NCBI GenBank assembly: GCA_009741485.1
Contig: CM019214.1
Location: 59,691,922 to 59,755,921, forward strand
DNA length: 64,000 bases
Source of the DNA: Malurus cyaneus samueli
Lineage: Eukaryota; Chordata; Aves; Passeriformes; Maluridae
Direction of reading: 5' to 3'
Below are positions 36,370-47,439 of this stretch, piece after piece; the first letter of the stretch is position 1; every line of letters starts with the position of its first letter. The notes under the pieces were generated by a model. It was not told where the DNA came from, ran no database searches, and saw only the letters and a list, made by a program, of their open reading frames with translations. The position numbers were made by a program, and so were the translations under genes.

Positions 36370-36391
36370 TTTTTTTTTTTTTTTTTTTTTT
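36370..36391. repeat. 22-nt poly(T) tract
   Basis: Uninterrupted T22, followed directly by GCAGGTGAG. It is also the left edge of the recognisable ERV-derived block, which on the minus strand would therefore end in A22. Confidence 0.95.
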
Positions 36392-36666
36392 GCAGGTGAG
36401 AGCATGCTGACCTATATCCTAGAGAAAGACATTAATTAAAATCTTTCCACTAAACCAAAAAGTTGGTTAATGAAAGGCAATTTTATAGCCTATGTCGGGG
36501 AGACATGGAGAGTTATGGTGGACAACAGTATAGAGAAGTAGATAATGGGTTCTAACTGAGTTTTAAAAGGAGATGTATCATGTGCAAATACAATCCACTG
36601 AAATTCAGGTTTACATACCTGTGATCCCTCTGCTCTCCTAGTTCTTGTCATTAATCCTGATTTAGG
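36392..36666 (-). mobile_element. ERV internal leader remnant downstream of PBS
   Basis: This segment lies directly downstream (minus-strand sense) of a tRNA-Ser-type PBS and would be the ERV leader and start of gag. No gag motif is recognisable. A minus-strand frame crossing U5, PBS and this region (36490-36750) carries no domain and is incidental. The remainder of the provirus and the other LTR are absent, so the element is truncated here. Confidence 0.5.
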
Positions 36667-36684
36667 ATCCTGCTGACTATGCCA
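36667..36684 (-). other. ERV primer-binding site, tRNA-Ser type
   Basis: The minus-strand sequence TGGCATAGTCAGCAGGAT matches the PBS complementary to the 3' end of vertebrate tRNA-Ser (TGGCGTAGTCGGCAGGAT) at 16 of 18 positions. Both differences are CG to CA changes, the typical decay of methylated CpG. It sits 3 nt downstream of the proposed LTR end (...TTCACA), the usual spacing. Known: tRNA-Ser priming is the defining feature of HERV-S-like, ERVL-related elements. Confidence 0.75.
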
Positions 36685-36687
36685 GTT

Positions 36688-37295
36688 TGTGAAGAATGAA
36701 TGAGTTGGACTCCTTAAAGGATCACCATCAAAGGTATTAGCAAAAGTCATTTTAATATGATGTCAAAGGGTAATTTGGCAAAGGTTCACTTTATTGCTGC
36801 ATGGAAGAAACATACACAGGAAAATTGGATTAGAATTGAGCTAGAATGATTGATGTAGAGGCTGGAGTCAAGAAAGTGTAAAGGGCACACCCCTGTTGAG
36901 TTGTGAAATTCAGAGTGGACTCCGTTGCTTTCTAAACTCCTGAGGGAGCTTAGGTGTGGCTGGGCCTAATCTTAATCTCAGACTTGGATAGTTGTTTATG
37001 TGTAATGGAAGATATGCAAACAAGGGACACCTCTGCTTTGGACAAGGGTTTCTAAGTCTCAGTTAAGGAAACTCAAACCTTTAGAGCTGTTCTTGTTCAA
37101 GGGTAGAGTTACCTGGTGTGCAATCCAGCAGCAATTCAGGAACAGCTCAAATTGGGCTCATCCAAAGATCTGCCATTAGTTAAGAGTTCTCTCTTCCCCA
37201 AAGAGCAACATTAGAGGTGTCCCAGCTTGAGAAGATATTAATACCATCCAGCCACTGCCTAGAAGGGAGAGCTCAATCTGGATATGTACATCAAA
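36688..37295 (-). mobile_element. ERV LTR (5' LTR by position, tRNA-Ser-primed element)
   Basis: The 3' end of the LTR (minus-strand sense ...CATTCTTCACA at 36688) is fixed by the adjacent PBS. A poly(A) signal GCAATAAAGTG lies about 105 bp inside (36790-36795), giving a normal U5 length. The block from there to about 37295 is denser and GC-richer than the flanks and fits U3-R. I see no clear TATA box, and the outer (5') end is an estimate; one candidate start is TGTACATATCC near 37290. No target-site duplication is identifiable because the left part of the element is lost. Confidence 0.6.
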
Positions 37296-38612
37296 CTACC
37301 ATGTTTTTCCTAAGGGTTGTTAGCTGAGTGTTTTAACTTAGTATCATGAAAATCTGGACTCATAAAAGGAATTAAAATGGGAATAACATGCCTACAGGAA
37401 TATAACTGCAGAAAAAAAGGGTAAAATATTCAGCTAGGAGACTGGTATTTAAAAGCAAGGAATGCTCTGGGATATGGTTTACATATCTGACTTCGAAATC
37501 TCTTGTGGTCTGTAGCTATTTGGCTGTTTGATACAACTATGTTTTCCAAGCTTACTGCCACAGGCAAGTTTGAAAAATAAAATAAAAATCTTCCTCTCAA
37601 ACTTGCAAATATTGTAAATGCTATAAAAGACAGTAGAATGTCATAATATGATACTGACTATTTCTTTGAGTCAGAGGCCCTTGAGTTCTGAAGTGTGTGG
37701 TGGCACAAGCACATTCTCACCATCTCCGGTATTGCTTTTTCCAGAGTTATGGCAAGAATAGCATTTTAGCTACATCCTCATGGCAGTTTTGCCATGTATT
37801 TAAATAGTTCCTTACCATTTGGATTCTGGGAAGCAATTCAATGTGGTTTGTAATAGTATTTCAAGTATCTTGATATTCATAAAGAAAGAACTAGACATTT
37901 TAATATGGCTTTATTTTTTTACAGCTGTATAGCCTTTGGTTTTATATAGCTGTACACCGAGACAGATTAGTCTCTATACACATTTAGGGTAATTATTTTT
38001 TTAAATTAAATTAAGTCTTTCATAGTACATCATGCATGCATGTATACCTATGTTTATACAAATGTTTGCATACACATATATGCACACAATATTTAAAATG
38101 AAAACTGGAATCAAGGTGCTGGATTTTGAAACAACAAGTTAAAACTGTTTCCTGGTTCTAACAGAATGCATGAGAACTTCCAAATCAATTGACTAAACTG
38201 CTCATGGGAAGCTCTTGCGACAGAAATCTGTTCTTGGTCCTGGAGAAGGTAGGAGACTTGCAGGAGGAGACTTTACCATTCCAAATGACAATTTTCCCAC
38301 TCTCAAATGTGGTTTTCTTTCAATTATTTCTTTTCCAGATTCTCCATGCAACATAGCCCAGCTCAGAAGTGAATGAAGAGGCAAGATAAATCAGTTGAGA
38401 AATGCTGAAAGAATCTTGATGAACAGCCTCTAAAAGCATCTTAGAAGGAATTACCATGCCAGGAATTACCAGTTCTGTTTCGCAGTCTTAACTGCTACTC
38501 AAAAATGAGAAAAACCCCTCCTGCTATTTTTTTCTTACAACCAATTAATCAGTCCATATGTTACTTGACTTTTAACAGTGAGCTTGTTCTTAAAGAATGG
38601 AACTCCCTCTGG
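37296..38612. other. AT-rich noncoding stretch, nothing recognised
   Basis: The LTR may extend slightly into the left end. Otherwise this is unique sequence with no gene or named element. Confidence 0.5.
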
Positions 38613-38888
38613 TCTTGGTTGAACCCAGCCAGCCAACAAGCCCTACAGAGCCATTCGTTCACTCCCCCAACAGCAGGGCTGGGGAGAAAATTGAAAGTGT
38701 GAAAGTCAGAAAACTGTATTAAGTTCAAGACAGTTTAATAGGGAAAGCAAAAGCTGTGCATGTAAGTGAAGGAAAATATGGAATTTATTCACTGCTTTCC
38801 ATGGGCAGGCAAGTGTTCATCCATTTCTAGGAAAGCAGGGTCCCATTGTATACAACAGTGACCTGAAAAGACAAACACTTTCTTGTAA
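38613..38888 (+). mobile_element. Avian ERVL-type LTR fragment
   Basis: The order of segments agrees with the start of a very common avian ERVL LTR as I remember it. First comes TGGTTGAACCCAGCCAGCCA, near the LTR start, where the family has TGGTTTAACCCCAGCCGGC. Then come CATTCGTTCACTCCCCCAAC, GAAAGTGTGAAAGTCAGAAA with an ACTG end, AAGACAGTTTAATAGGGAAA, and GCAGGCAAGTGTTCATCCAT with CTAGGAAAGCAGGGTCCCAT. Similarity stops near 38888, so the promoter and 3' part of the LTR are missing. Orientation is given relative to that remembered consensus. Confidence 0.78.
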
Positions 38889-41800
38889 AATACTTTTATT
38901 GTTCTGATTCCTTATGAGTATATTCAGAGTTCTACTTACTTATTTTAGTAACCTAAGAAAATATTTTCAAGGCACAAAAAGCAGTCAAGCGTTCAGCCTT
39001 AAATGACATTTGAAAGATTTCTGTGAAATTCTCTTCCCAGTAGAGGTTCTTATTTTCTTATCTAGTATCTTGGCTCTTGAAATGTTCTATTCTGGTTCAC
39101 ACCTCAATGTCAAGATCTCCAACCAACAATAATTTTTGGGTTTTTGCTGCCCATGTTCTCATTCTTTATCCACATTTCTTTCCCTCACACTTTATTATTT
39201 GGTAAGATTGTTGGGGTTTTTTTTTTAACTATTTTTCCAAGTAAAAATTATTTTAATATATCCAGATATCTGTGAGAAAAGGTAACAATATAGGTGCAGG
39301 CTACATTTGCTTTGCAAAATCTCTATGAATGATATTATACAATTAATACAGAAAAGGAGAGGTTAATAAATAGAGAAGTAGGCAATCTAACAGAAAATAC
39401 CACTTTAGTAGATGCCACTGCAATCATTCAGTTGCTTTTGATTGATCTGGATTTTTCTTAATTCTTCCTGATTTTTCCCTTCTACTGAAAATCTGTTGAT
39501 GTGTAGTGAAAGCCCCTATAACCTGCAGAAATCTCAAAGTTTTCCTTGTTTGTCTAGAACTGAGCACCTCTGTTTGCATGAGATATCAACCATGTCAAAC
39601 AATTATGTAATTGCTTTAGAGATTTCTGGAGAGAGCTGATTAACTTACTACTTATCTTTCTGTTGAATAAATACTCCAGCTGAGTCAGGAATTCAGTATG
39701 AGAGGAAAATTTCATAAGACTGGCAATTATGAGTAACTGATTATATTCCCACAGCAGAGAGTGAATGAATTAGTCCCTGAATCTCTCAAGACATCTTTGA
39801 GTAATCTTGCAATGCAGAAAATGTATTCCTCAGCTATTGATTTTGTCCTAACAGTTCACAAGGGCCTTGCTCCAGGATGCTCCTAGTGTGATAACTGATA
39901 ACTAAGATGGGATGGCTCACATAAACATGTTTTTCTAGTGGTCTGATTTAATTTAAAGTCATACTCTCCAAAAACAGACATTAGGACTCCATGAAACTGA
40001 GTAGTACAGGGGCTATTAAATATTTATTTTACTTGACCGACTCCTTCTCGGCCAATAAAAGAACCAAAGATTTGAAAAATATTTCTATATACACACGCAA
40101 CTCACAAGAGCACTTCCTCCATGACTTGCTAATTCCATGCACTGTAAATTTGTATCACTGCAATTCTGCATTTTAAGTTAGTTCAAGTAAAACTTCTTAC
40201 ATAACACATTTTCATATATTTAAAACATGTACTATTTCTCTCTTCTGCACCAGAAAAATGACACTGACATGTATCTATAAATACCTTTATTCATAATTTT
40301 TTTTTTAGTCATGAGTTTTCTGGTGGTAATGATGACATGTATCCTTTTTTGCCCATCAGAAAATATTTTTTCTATTACGAAATAGATTTTCAGTTATTAA
40401 AAAAATTTGTACTAATGTAGTAAGGAAACCTTTCTTGCTATGAAAATGCATCTGGAAAAGCATTTAAGAGAACTGATTCAAATACTAGGGTATAATGAGA
40501 ATACAAGGGGGATTTTTTGTTCATTGGGCTTTTTTGTTTATCCTGTTAATTGCATCAAAGCTTTAAAAGCACTCCCCATCTGACTATTCAGTGTAGTGCA
40601 GCCAGTGAATTTCATGTCTTCCTTACATCTTTGTAAGTTGCACTATTCATTTCAAGGGACTGAACACCTAATTTTCTAATGTTTCTTATTGTCTTTTTTC
40701 TTGTTTGTTTGTTTGTTTGTTTGGTTGGTTTTTTTTAATTTCCCTCTTCCATTTAAGCACTGTGGTTTTCTCCCATTTAAGAATTTTAATTATGGACCTG
40801 ATCTCTGAAACTGTATGATATATAAACCAATGATAAAAAAAAAAAAAAAAAAAAAAGAAAAAAGAAAGATCCTAAATTATAATTCAGGAAAACGCTCTTT
40901 TAAAACTAGTGAAGTATTTAATTATCCAAAGATAGTGAGCAATTACCTAAGTTCCCCTGAATTTGTTCTCACTCCCTTTGTTTTTATCAAGGTATTTTTT
41001 TTTTAAACCTGATTGTGTATAGATAAGTTATGTGCAAACATTTCAGATAACTGAATTTCAAAGTGAGCAAACAAAACTACAGTAAGACATTTTCCACAAT
41101 ATCTTTTACCTTTTTTGAACTACTGTTCTATTCAGAAAAGACAGACCCTGAGATATATTTCTTTCCCTGAAATCAAGGGACTATGACATTTGGGGCTTGA
41201 TTCAGCTCATAACTGAAACTACCAATTCTTTTTTCAAAAATAAATATTCAAAATTTCATACTGAATGTTCTGAAATTGGGAATATTGTTTAAAAATTAAA
41301 ACAGTACCAAAAATAACTTAACATTTTATCAACCCAGATCTATTATTTATGTAGTTATCAAACATCTCAGACTAAGTATTGCTGTAAAAGCATAGTCTAA
41401 ATAATTCCTGACATATTTGTTGTAGCAGCTGGTTTCTTTGTAAAGTGCTGCTAAACCTTGGCCCAAGGTTCCTCTCCACCCTCCTTCCTTAGATAAAAGA
41501 CAGCAACATTTTTCAAAACAATACCACTTGCTATGTTTCTCAGATTTTAATGTTCTTTTTCACCATTTTTGTGCACTGTCAAAAGGCACAAATATATTAC
41601 TGGAATAAGGCTCATATATGAACAATGTACATATATTAGTAAGATAAACGTAGAACAAGAGGTGCTGTGTGTTTTTCAGTTCTTGCTGTTGCTGCACTAT
41701 CCAGCTGTCAAATTCTGAATAATACTCTAGCATTTTAGAAACATTACAAATGTGTTATGAGTGCTTTAATATCTCACAGGATAGCTTTATACCCCAATAA

Positions 41801-41930
41801 AAGGCACATTTACATTTTGTTGTTTGTATTTTTATGCTACTTAAGTGCCCAGAGAGCAAATATAGGACGCTCTGTATTTATTGCAATGAGGTCAAGAGAG
41901 AGGCAATCTCTGCAAAGTTGCTGTACCTTT
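38889..41930. other. AT-rich noncoding stretch with simple repeats
   Basis: Includes a (GTTT)n patch at 40703-40738 and A22 at 40835-40856. No gene or named transposable element was recognised. Confidence 0.5.
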
Positions 41931-42200
41931 GCATATTCTGGTTTACTCGGTGCCCTTAGTCTAACCTTCAGATAGACAGCCATTCCCTGTGCGAGCTAAT
42001 CCAGCTGGGATGACCCTCAGCAAACTGTCAATTATGTTAAACTGTGTCAACCTGTATGCATTGTGTAATTTTCCACTCTGAATTATTGTCTACTAAATAG
42101 AGTCAGCTGCAAATATTGAACTCTTGCCATGCACTCCAGGGGAAGCAATGTAGAAAATTTATGCGTTCTTTTAACATCAGCCAACGGGCTTCTTGCAGAG
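41931..42200. other. High-complexity block, possible conserved noncoding element
   Basis: This block has balanced composition, no simple repeat, no transposon signature, and homeodomain/POU-like words such as TGTATGCATTGTGTAATTTT and CTGAATTATTGTC. The look is that of vertebrate conserved noncoding elements, but conservation cannot be seen from one sequence. Confidence 0.2.
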
Positions 42201-44849
42201 ATGTGGAGGGTTATAAAAGTTATACAAAAGTATTGCATATACTATCAAGCTTTATGAAAGCAACAAATACACTGTTTTTCATTTACTGTATTAACAATCC
42301 ATTTAGTGGACTGTTGCTATTGAGAAAACTAATGTAAATACTTAACAAAAATCTCTCCATATTTTCCTTATACTGCAAGATAGATCACATTCTTTCATAT
42401 CAGGAAAATTAGCCAAGGAGGGATCTGATGCCCAATTCAGGTAAATTGCTATCAAGCTATCAACAACAGAAATTCAGTATGCAGTTCAGTTTAGCAGTGG
42501 AGGGTCTGCACTGTAATACTCTGTCTGCCTTAGGAGCATAAAGACTGTAGATGTAGTTTACATAGATACTCAATTTAACTGCTACAGTTAGGGTATTCTA
42601 TGGAAAATTTGTAGGTAATTTATTATTTTTCAAAAAATTAATACATCAGTTACACAATACTACTGGCTTTAAAGATCTCATTAGCCTTAAGAGGGAAAAG
42701 TCATAAAAAATTTCAGCCAAGCAAATAATAAAAAGGAGACTTTTTTTTTTTTTTTTTAAATATGCACTTAAAATAATAGTAGATAATATTTTATAAATTT
42801 GTGGTATGTATTAGTATTTTTTTTTTGCTTAGTCTTTTTACTTTTTTACTATTTCTTTTCCTGATTGCTAACTTTACTCCATTCTTTTCAAAATATTTTG
42901 TAGAAATTCATTACTCTCCCTATAGATACCTTCTTACAGAAAGATAGACAAAATGTGCCTTGAAATATTGTTTCCCTATTCAATGAAACTAATGTTAAGA
43001 CTATATTTATTGCATTTATTTTTATTAAGGTGTAAATAATAATTAACTACATTATTAGCATCCAGAACACAATTTCTCAATATTCCTGTTAAGAAGAAAA
43101 TAATTTTGTGCTTATACATGGACTACTTGAAAGGAAACTATTGAAACCACCAAGGATAACAATATTCTTTTGTGGTGTAAAAAAGAGGCAATTCAATAAG
43201 TGCAACTTGTTAGCAATTAATTTAACCTGAACACTGCTTAGACTACCTTCAAAGCAATATGTGGCTTATAAGTACATTCAGCCATGCAGAACAGGAAATG
43301 TCAAAGGAAAAGGCTGAGAGTTTCACAGGAAACCTTAAGAGAAACAATATATAATAAGCACCATGAGGCTTGACAACTCTAATCTATTGTAGGTAACCTT
43401 GGAACTTGCAAGGACAGGCTGTTATATTAGAATGTTTTATTTGACCAGTCATAAAATAAACTGTTCAAAAATTATGGATGTATTTGCTTAAAACAAATTT
43501 ATCAAATCAAGCCTCAAAAAAGGTAACTTACAATAGTTTTTTTGTGCAATCTTAGAGAAAAGTCTGTTTTTCTTTAGCTTCAGTGTGAACCTTTGGTTTC
43601 ATTCTCTTCTGCATGATGCAGATCTTAATAGACATTATATAAGCCCTGTTAATGAAATGTTTACTTGTGCTTTGAGGCATGACTCTTTGAAATAGAAAGT
43701 TGTTTTTTGATGAAAGCCATAAATAAAATATCATTGAAAGACCTCCCACCCTTTTCTCAATTGGACTTGTTTGAAAAAAATAAATTAATCTTCCTCCCTC
43801 CCCTGGTAGCTCATTAAGCTGCAAGGTGTTTCTCCTCATAGGAAGAACTTACCCAAGCAGTTTCAAATTGCTTAGGTTAATTCCATGGAAGATTTTAGAC
43901 ATGGCAGAGCCTAATTGTTGGGCATATTTTCATTTTATGAAATCTATTGCCCAAGTTGTATGCTGCTCAAGTAGTAAGCTGCCCAGGATCCATGCCTACC
44001 TATCTCCTATAGAAGGAGAAATTAATACTTTTTATACACACTGATAACTGGAGGTGGGAGAAAAACAGATAAATTCCGTGTCTCTTCAGGTCTTAATTAA
44101 GTTCTCTGGTAGAATACTTAATATTTCTGCACAATACCAACTCATATTCTAGAAAACTTTCTTGTCTATTTCACAGAAATGGTGAAATTCAACAATGGCA
44201 TGTTGGAAGAAACAAATTGTCAAGAGGAAGGAAAAGACTTACTCTCTACCTTATTACAGCAGAAGGAGGCTAATTGTGGTCAGCAATAGGGATTCATCTG
44301 TCTGTTTTCCCTGGTCAGACTTCTTTCCCAGACTCCTGAAAACAGAAGGCTGAGGCTTAACCTATCGATTAGAACAACAATTAGTCCTGTGGAATAGCAG
44401 ACACGGGAGCATATATTTCCATTGCCATGTTTGGAACAGAGGTCTTAACTAAATGTTTTTTAAGCTATGGTTTTCTTGAAGCTGTTGCACTGGAATATAT
44501 GCAGAACAGCAAACAACTGTTATGAAATTAGCCCAGATGGTCAACTGGTTGTTGTCTCAAATACCACACTGCTCACACTTTCCCCAGAAAGAGCACTCCG
44601 ACTTTACCCCGATTAAATGTCTTTCTTCAGACAATTGTTCCACAACTTAATTGTTAAGACATTTAGCTCATCGTACCGTAGAGACTAATGTTAAATAGAT
44701 CATCTGCACTATGGGTTAGATGTCTTTTCTCAGTTGTTCCAAATAAGGCAGAGAAGAAAGAAAATCAAAGGTGAAACACACTGGCCCTTGTTATCCACTT
44801 GGGGTTCTAAACACAATCTTGACCTCCACACCTGCCTTTAGAAATCATA
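42201..44849. other. AT-rich noncoding stretch, nothing recognised
   Basis: Contains T17 at 42741-42757. Frames at 43552-43839 (minus) and 43826-44044 (plus) overlap and have no motif. No named repeat was seen. Confidence 0.5.
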
Positions 44850-44854
44850 GCATG
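44850..44854. repeat. Target-site duplication GCATG (left copy)
   Basis: Five bases immediately before the LTR at 44855. The identical pentamer follows the LTR at 45630-45634. Confidence 0.85.
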
Positions 44855-45629
44855 TGATGACCCCCTCCCCTAAAAGGAGGGAAGAATTTCAGATTTAAAG
44901 ATGCTCATTAGTCAAAAGGAACTATGAAAGTCAGAGGGTACACAAACATTCAGAGTGTTTAATTAGTAAATTACAACTTGGCATGGAAATTGGTCTGTTA
45001 GTCTCTGATCTACAGTAAAGGCACATGGCAGTGGGTTTTGGATAAAAGGGTACAATGAAAGGGAAAAGAGAAATTAGGGAGGTTAATTAAAAAGGGAGAG
45101 ATGAAGTCAAGAAATTCAGAGAGACAAAAGAGGGAAAAAAAGGAGAAAAAGAGAGGGTAAAAAAATAAATCACTAACCCTTATTACAGCATCAGTACAGC
45201 TGATGGGATGCCAGTCCTGGTCTCAGAAGTGATTCAGTTGAGGGGATGCTAGTTCTGGTTTCAGCATGGTTCCAGCTGATAAACAGTGATCAGCATTGGT
45301 CCAGCTGATGACATGTCCAGGGTTGAGGGGCACCTTCAGTGTGCCTTTTTATACACAAGTCTCTACCCCAAAACCAGGTTTCTTGCTTTCTATGCTAATT
45401 AGTTGCCAAGTGTAGTCTGTTCTTTTAGGCCTTTCTGGAAATGGGCCAGAGGGCTTTGGGGGTCTCTGGTGTCCCAATTCCATCATATAGTCCATGTCCA
45501 TATCTTGCCAATCATTCCTGTGCTTGGGCTGTACCACATTATTTTTATTTTTTTTTTATTTTTATGGAAAAACGCTGCCCTATTCCTACCTTGCCCCCCT
45601 TCTCCAACCAAAACTTGTTCTTTCTCACA
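44855..45629 (-). mobile_element. Solo ERV LTR, ERVL-like, 775 bp
   Basis: The block is bounded by TG (44855) and CA (45629) and flanked by perfect 5-bp GCATG duplications. In minus-strand sense it starts TGTGAGAAAGAACAAG and ends GGGTCATCA. It has a TATA box TGTGTATAAAAAGGC (about 45343-45355). A poly(A) signal ATTAAA lies at 44958-44963, about 100 bp from the 3' end, leaving a long R and normal U5. A 5-bp duplication is the usual product of ERVL-class integrases. No internal ERV sequence adjoins it, so the provirus was lost by LTR-LTR recombination. Open frames inside (45349-45654) are chance. Confidence 0.85.
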
Positions 45630-45634
45630 GCATG
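45630..45634. repeat. Target-site duplication GCATG (right copy)
   Basis: Identical to 44850-44854. Confidence 0.85.
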
Positions 45635-46115
45635 TTAATACCAACAGTCCTTAATTAATACCAACAATTCTTGTCTGTTATTACTGACAGTCTTTGGCTG
45701 GCTTCTCAGCCATCTTGTTATCATGTTTGAGACATAGCCAGTAGCCCCTTATCATCTGGGAACTGAGGATTCAAACGTATCTTTCAATGGCTGTTTGTAG
45801 GGTTGTTAGAGAGTAGGCTTTAGAAAGTATCAGACCCTCATAATTGTTTCAAAGAAGCAATTTTCATTAATTTAAAGGTGATCATCTAAACTGAATCATA
45901 TTAACTGCTCTCTAAAGTTGAGGAGAACTACACTGGTTATGAAAGGAGATTATGTCCTGGTGACTAGATCCTAGCAAGTAGTGGGTGCATATAGCTAGAG
46001 CACATGAATTCTGATTTGTTTGGTTTTTTTTATACCTGATCTCAACATTTACTTACTAGACTATTAAGTCTCGTCTTTGTCCTTTATGTGAGTTAGACAT
46101 TGAAAACTTACAATG
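45635..46115. other. Spacer between two solo LTRs, with small tandem duplication
   Basis: TTAATACCAACA occurs at 45635-45646 and again 20 bp later at 45655-45666. The rest is unique AT-rich sequence. Confidence 0.6.
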
Positions 46116-46121
46116 GAGACT
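46116..46121. repeat. Target-site duplication GAGACT (left copy)
   Basis: Six bases directly before the LTR at 46122. The identical hexamer follows at 46486-46491. Confidence 0.85.
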
Positions 46122-46485
46122 TATGGGAAGCGTCGGGAGATCCAGCACACTGACCACCAGGATGATCCACTAGGATTCAGTTTTATTAACAGTGAACACG
46201 CTTTTTATAACCACTCTAATGAACATCATGAATATTCTAAGTAGACACTTCTCATTGGTCACTTTTAAAACACATCTTTACAAGGGATGTATATTGCAAT
46301 CTTCTGAGGGTCTTGCATCAGCTAGAGGGGGTTTGATAAGAAGCCAAAAAAAAAAGGGCAGGGACTGCCTGTATGCCTGCTGTTAAGATTAACTTCGCTG
46401 TGGTCGGCAAGCTCTGAAGCTAATCAGCTACATGCTGGCCACACGCGCTCTGTCACGTAGCCATATTTCATAGATATCTCCTACA
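46122..46485 (-). mobile_element. Solo ERV LTR, betaretrovirus/ERVK-like, 364 bp
   Basis: Flanked by perfect 6-bp GAGACT duplications. Minus-strand sense begins TGTAGGAGATATC and ends TCCCGACGCTTCCCATA. The last bases would be CA in a pristine copy, so the end carries one C-to-T type change. In sense order there is a CCAAT box GACCAATG (46252-46259), a TATA box GGTTATAAAAAGC (about 46200-46212) and, only about 15 bp further, AATAAAA (46181-46187). A poly(A) signal between TATA and the cap site implies a very short R, as in betaretroviruses. Together with the 6-bp duplication this points to a class II (ERVK-like) element. The interior is lost. Confidence 0.87.
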
Positions 46486-46491
46486 GAGACT
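46486..46491. repeat. Target-site duplication GAGACT (right copy)
   Basis: Identical to 46116-46121. Confidence 0.85.
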
Positions 46492-47439
46492 GATTCCAAA
46501 AAGAAACAGTGAATTTCTAAGTCCTGATGGGTGTTGGAAGCTGGTCAGCTCATCATTAGCTTCATCAAAGACCTGAAATATAGAAGATTATGGAGAAAAA
46601 AAAACCAACATTATAACCACAAAGTAAACAAAAGGTCATGAATTTAGGTATCTAGGTATTTGCAGGTTTAGGTAGCAACTGAAGCTGAATTTTTTGGATT
46701 TGAGCATGTCAATTTCTTTGAATTAGCCCCAAACAGATATACTATCTATGCCCCCTTCTAAATTAAGTCATTGCTTTGAAGCAAAATTGTGAAAGGAAAA
46801 TTCATGTTCTAAAAGCCCAGAGTAATTGGATGTTTTAGCTAAGTAACACTCAGATGTGCAGATGAGATTTGACTGCCTCCTGATTCACATCAAGGAATAG
46901 CAATATCCAATTCTGAATGTCTGTAACGAGCAAATTAATTGAAGAGCCTTTTGTGTTAGAAAGAGATAAAGTAGACTTGACATGTTGGCATGACTCAGTT
47001 AGTAAGCTGTATACTTGATTGCTTCTGGTTACACATGTCATTACTGCATCTCTCTGTTGCCCTCGTGCAGACAAAAGTTGCCTTTGTGTGCAATAGAAGA
47101 TTTAAGATTATAAGGAGAAAGAAAGAGATTTGGATGGGCAGAGAGCTAGAGATGTGAATTATGTTTGGCTCTGAGGGAATAGGGAAGCCACATAGATATC
47201 ATATAAGCCTGATATTCTGCAAAGAGAAAAAGAGGAAGAAAAAAAAGTTGTACAGCATATATTGTTTTGTAATGTTGGCTCTGCAACTGTAATTTTTTAG
47301 CAGCAATAGTAGTATATATATTTTATATTTATTAGAACTGCTTCCCTGAATTATAACCTGTGAAGTCCTTACATCTAAATTCTTATCCTGTGCAGCATAT
47401 GTTTATTAGAATAAAAATTTCTAAAAATATTTACAGAAA
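46492..47439. other. Noncoding stretch, nothing recognised
   Basis: Unique AT-rich DNA. The minus-strand frame at 46850-47074 has no motif. Confidence 0.55.

Noticed and set aside
36490..36750. 86-codon minus-strand frame
   Set aside because: It spans U5, PBS and leader of the ERV fragment and has no gag-like motif, so it cannot be a natural ERV protein.
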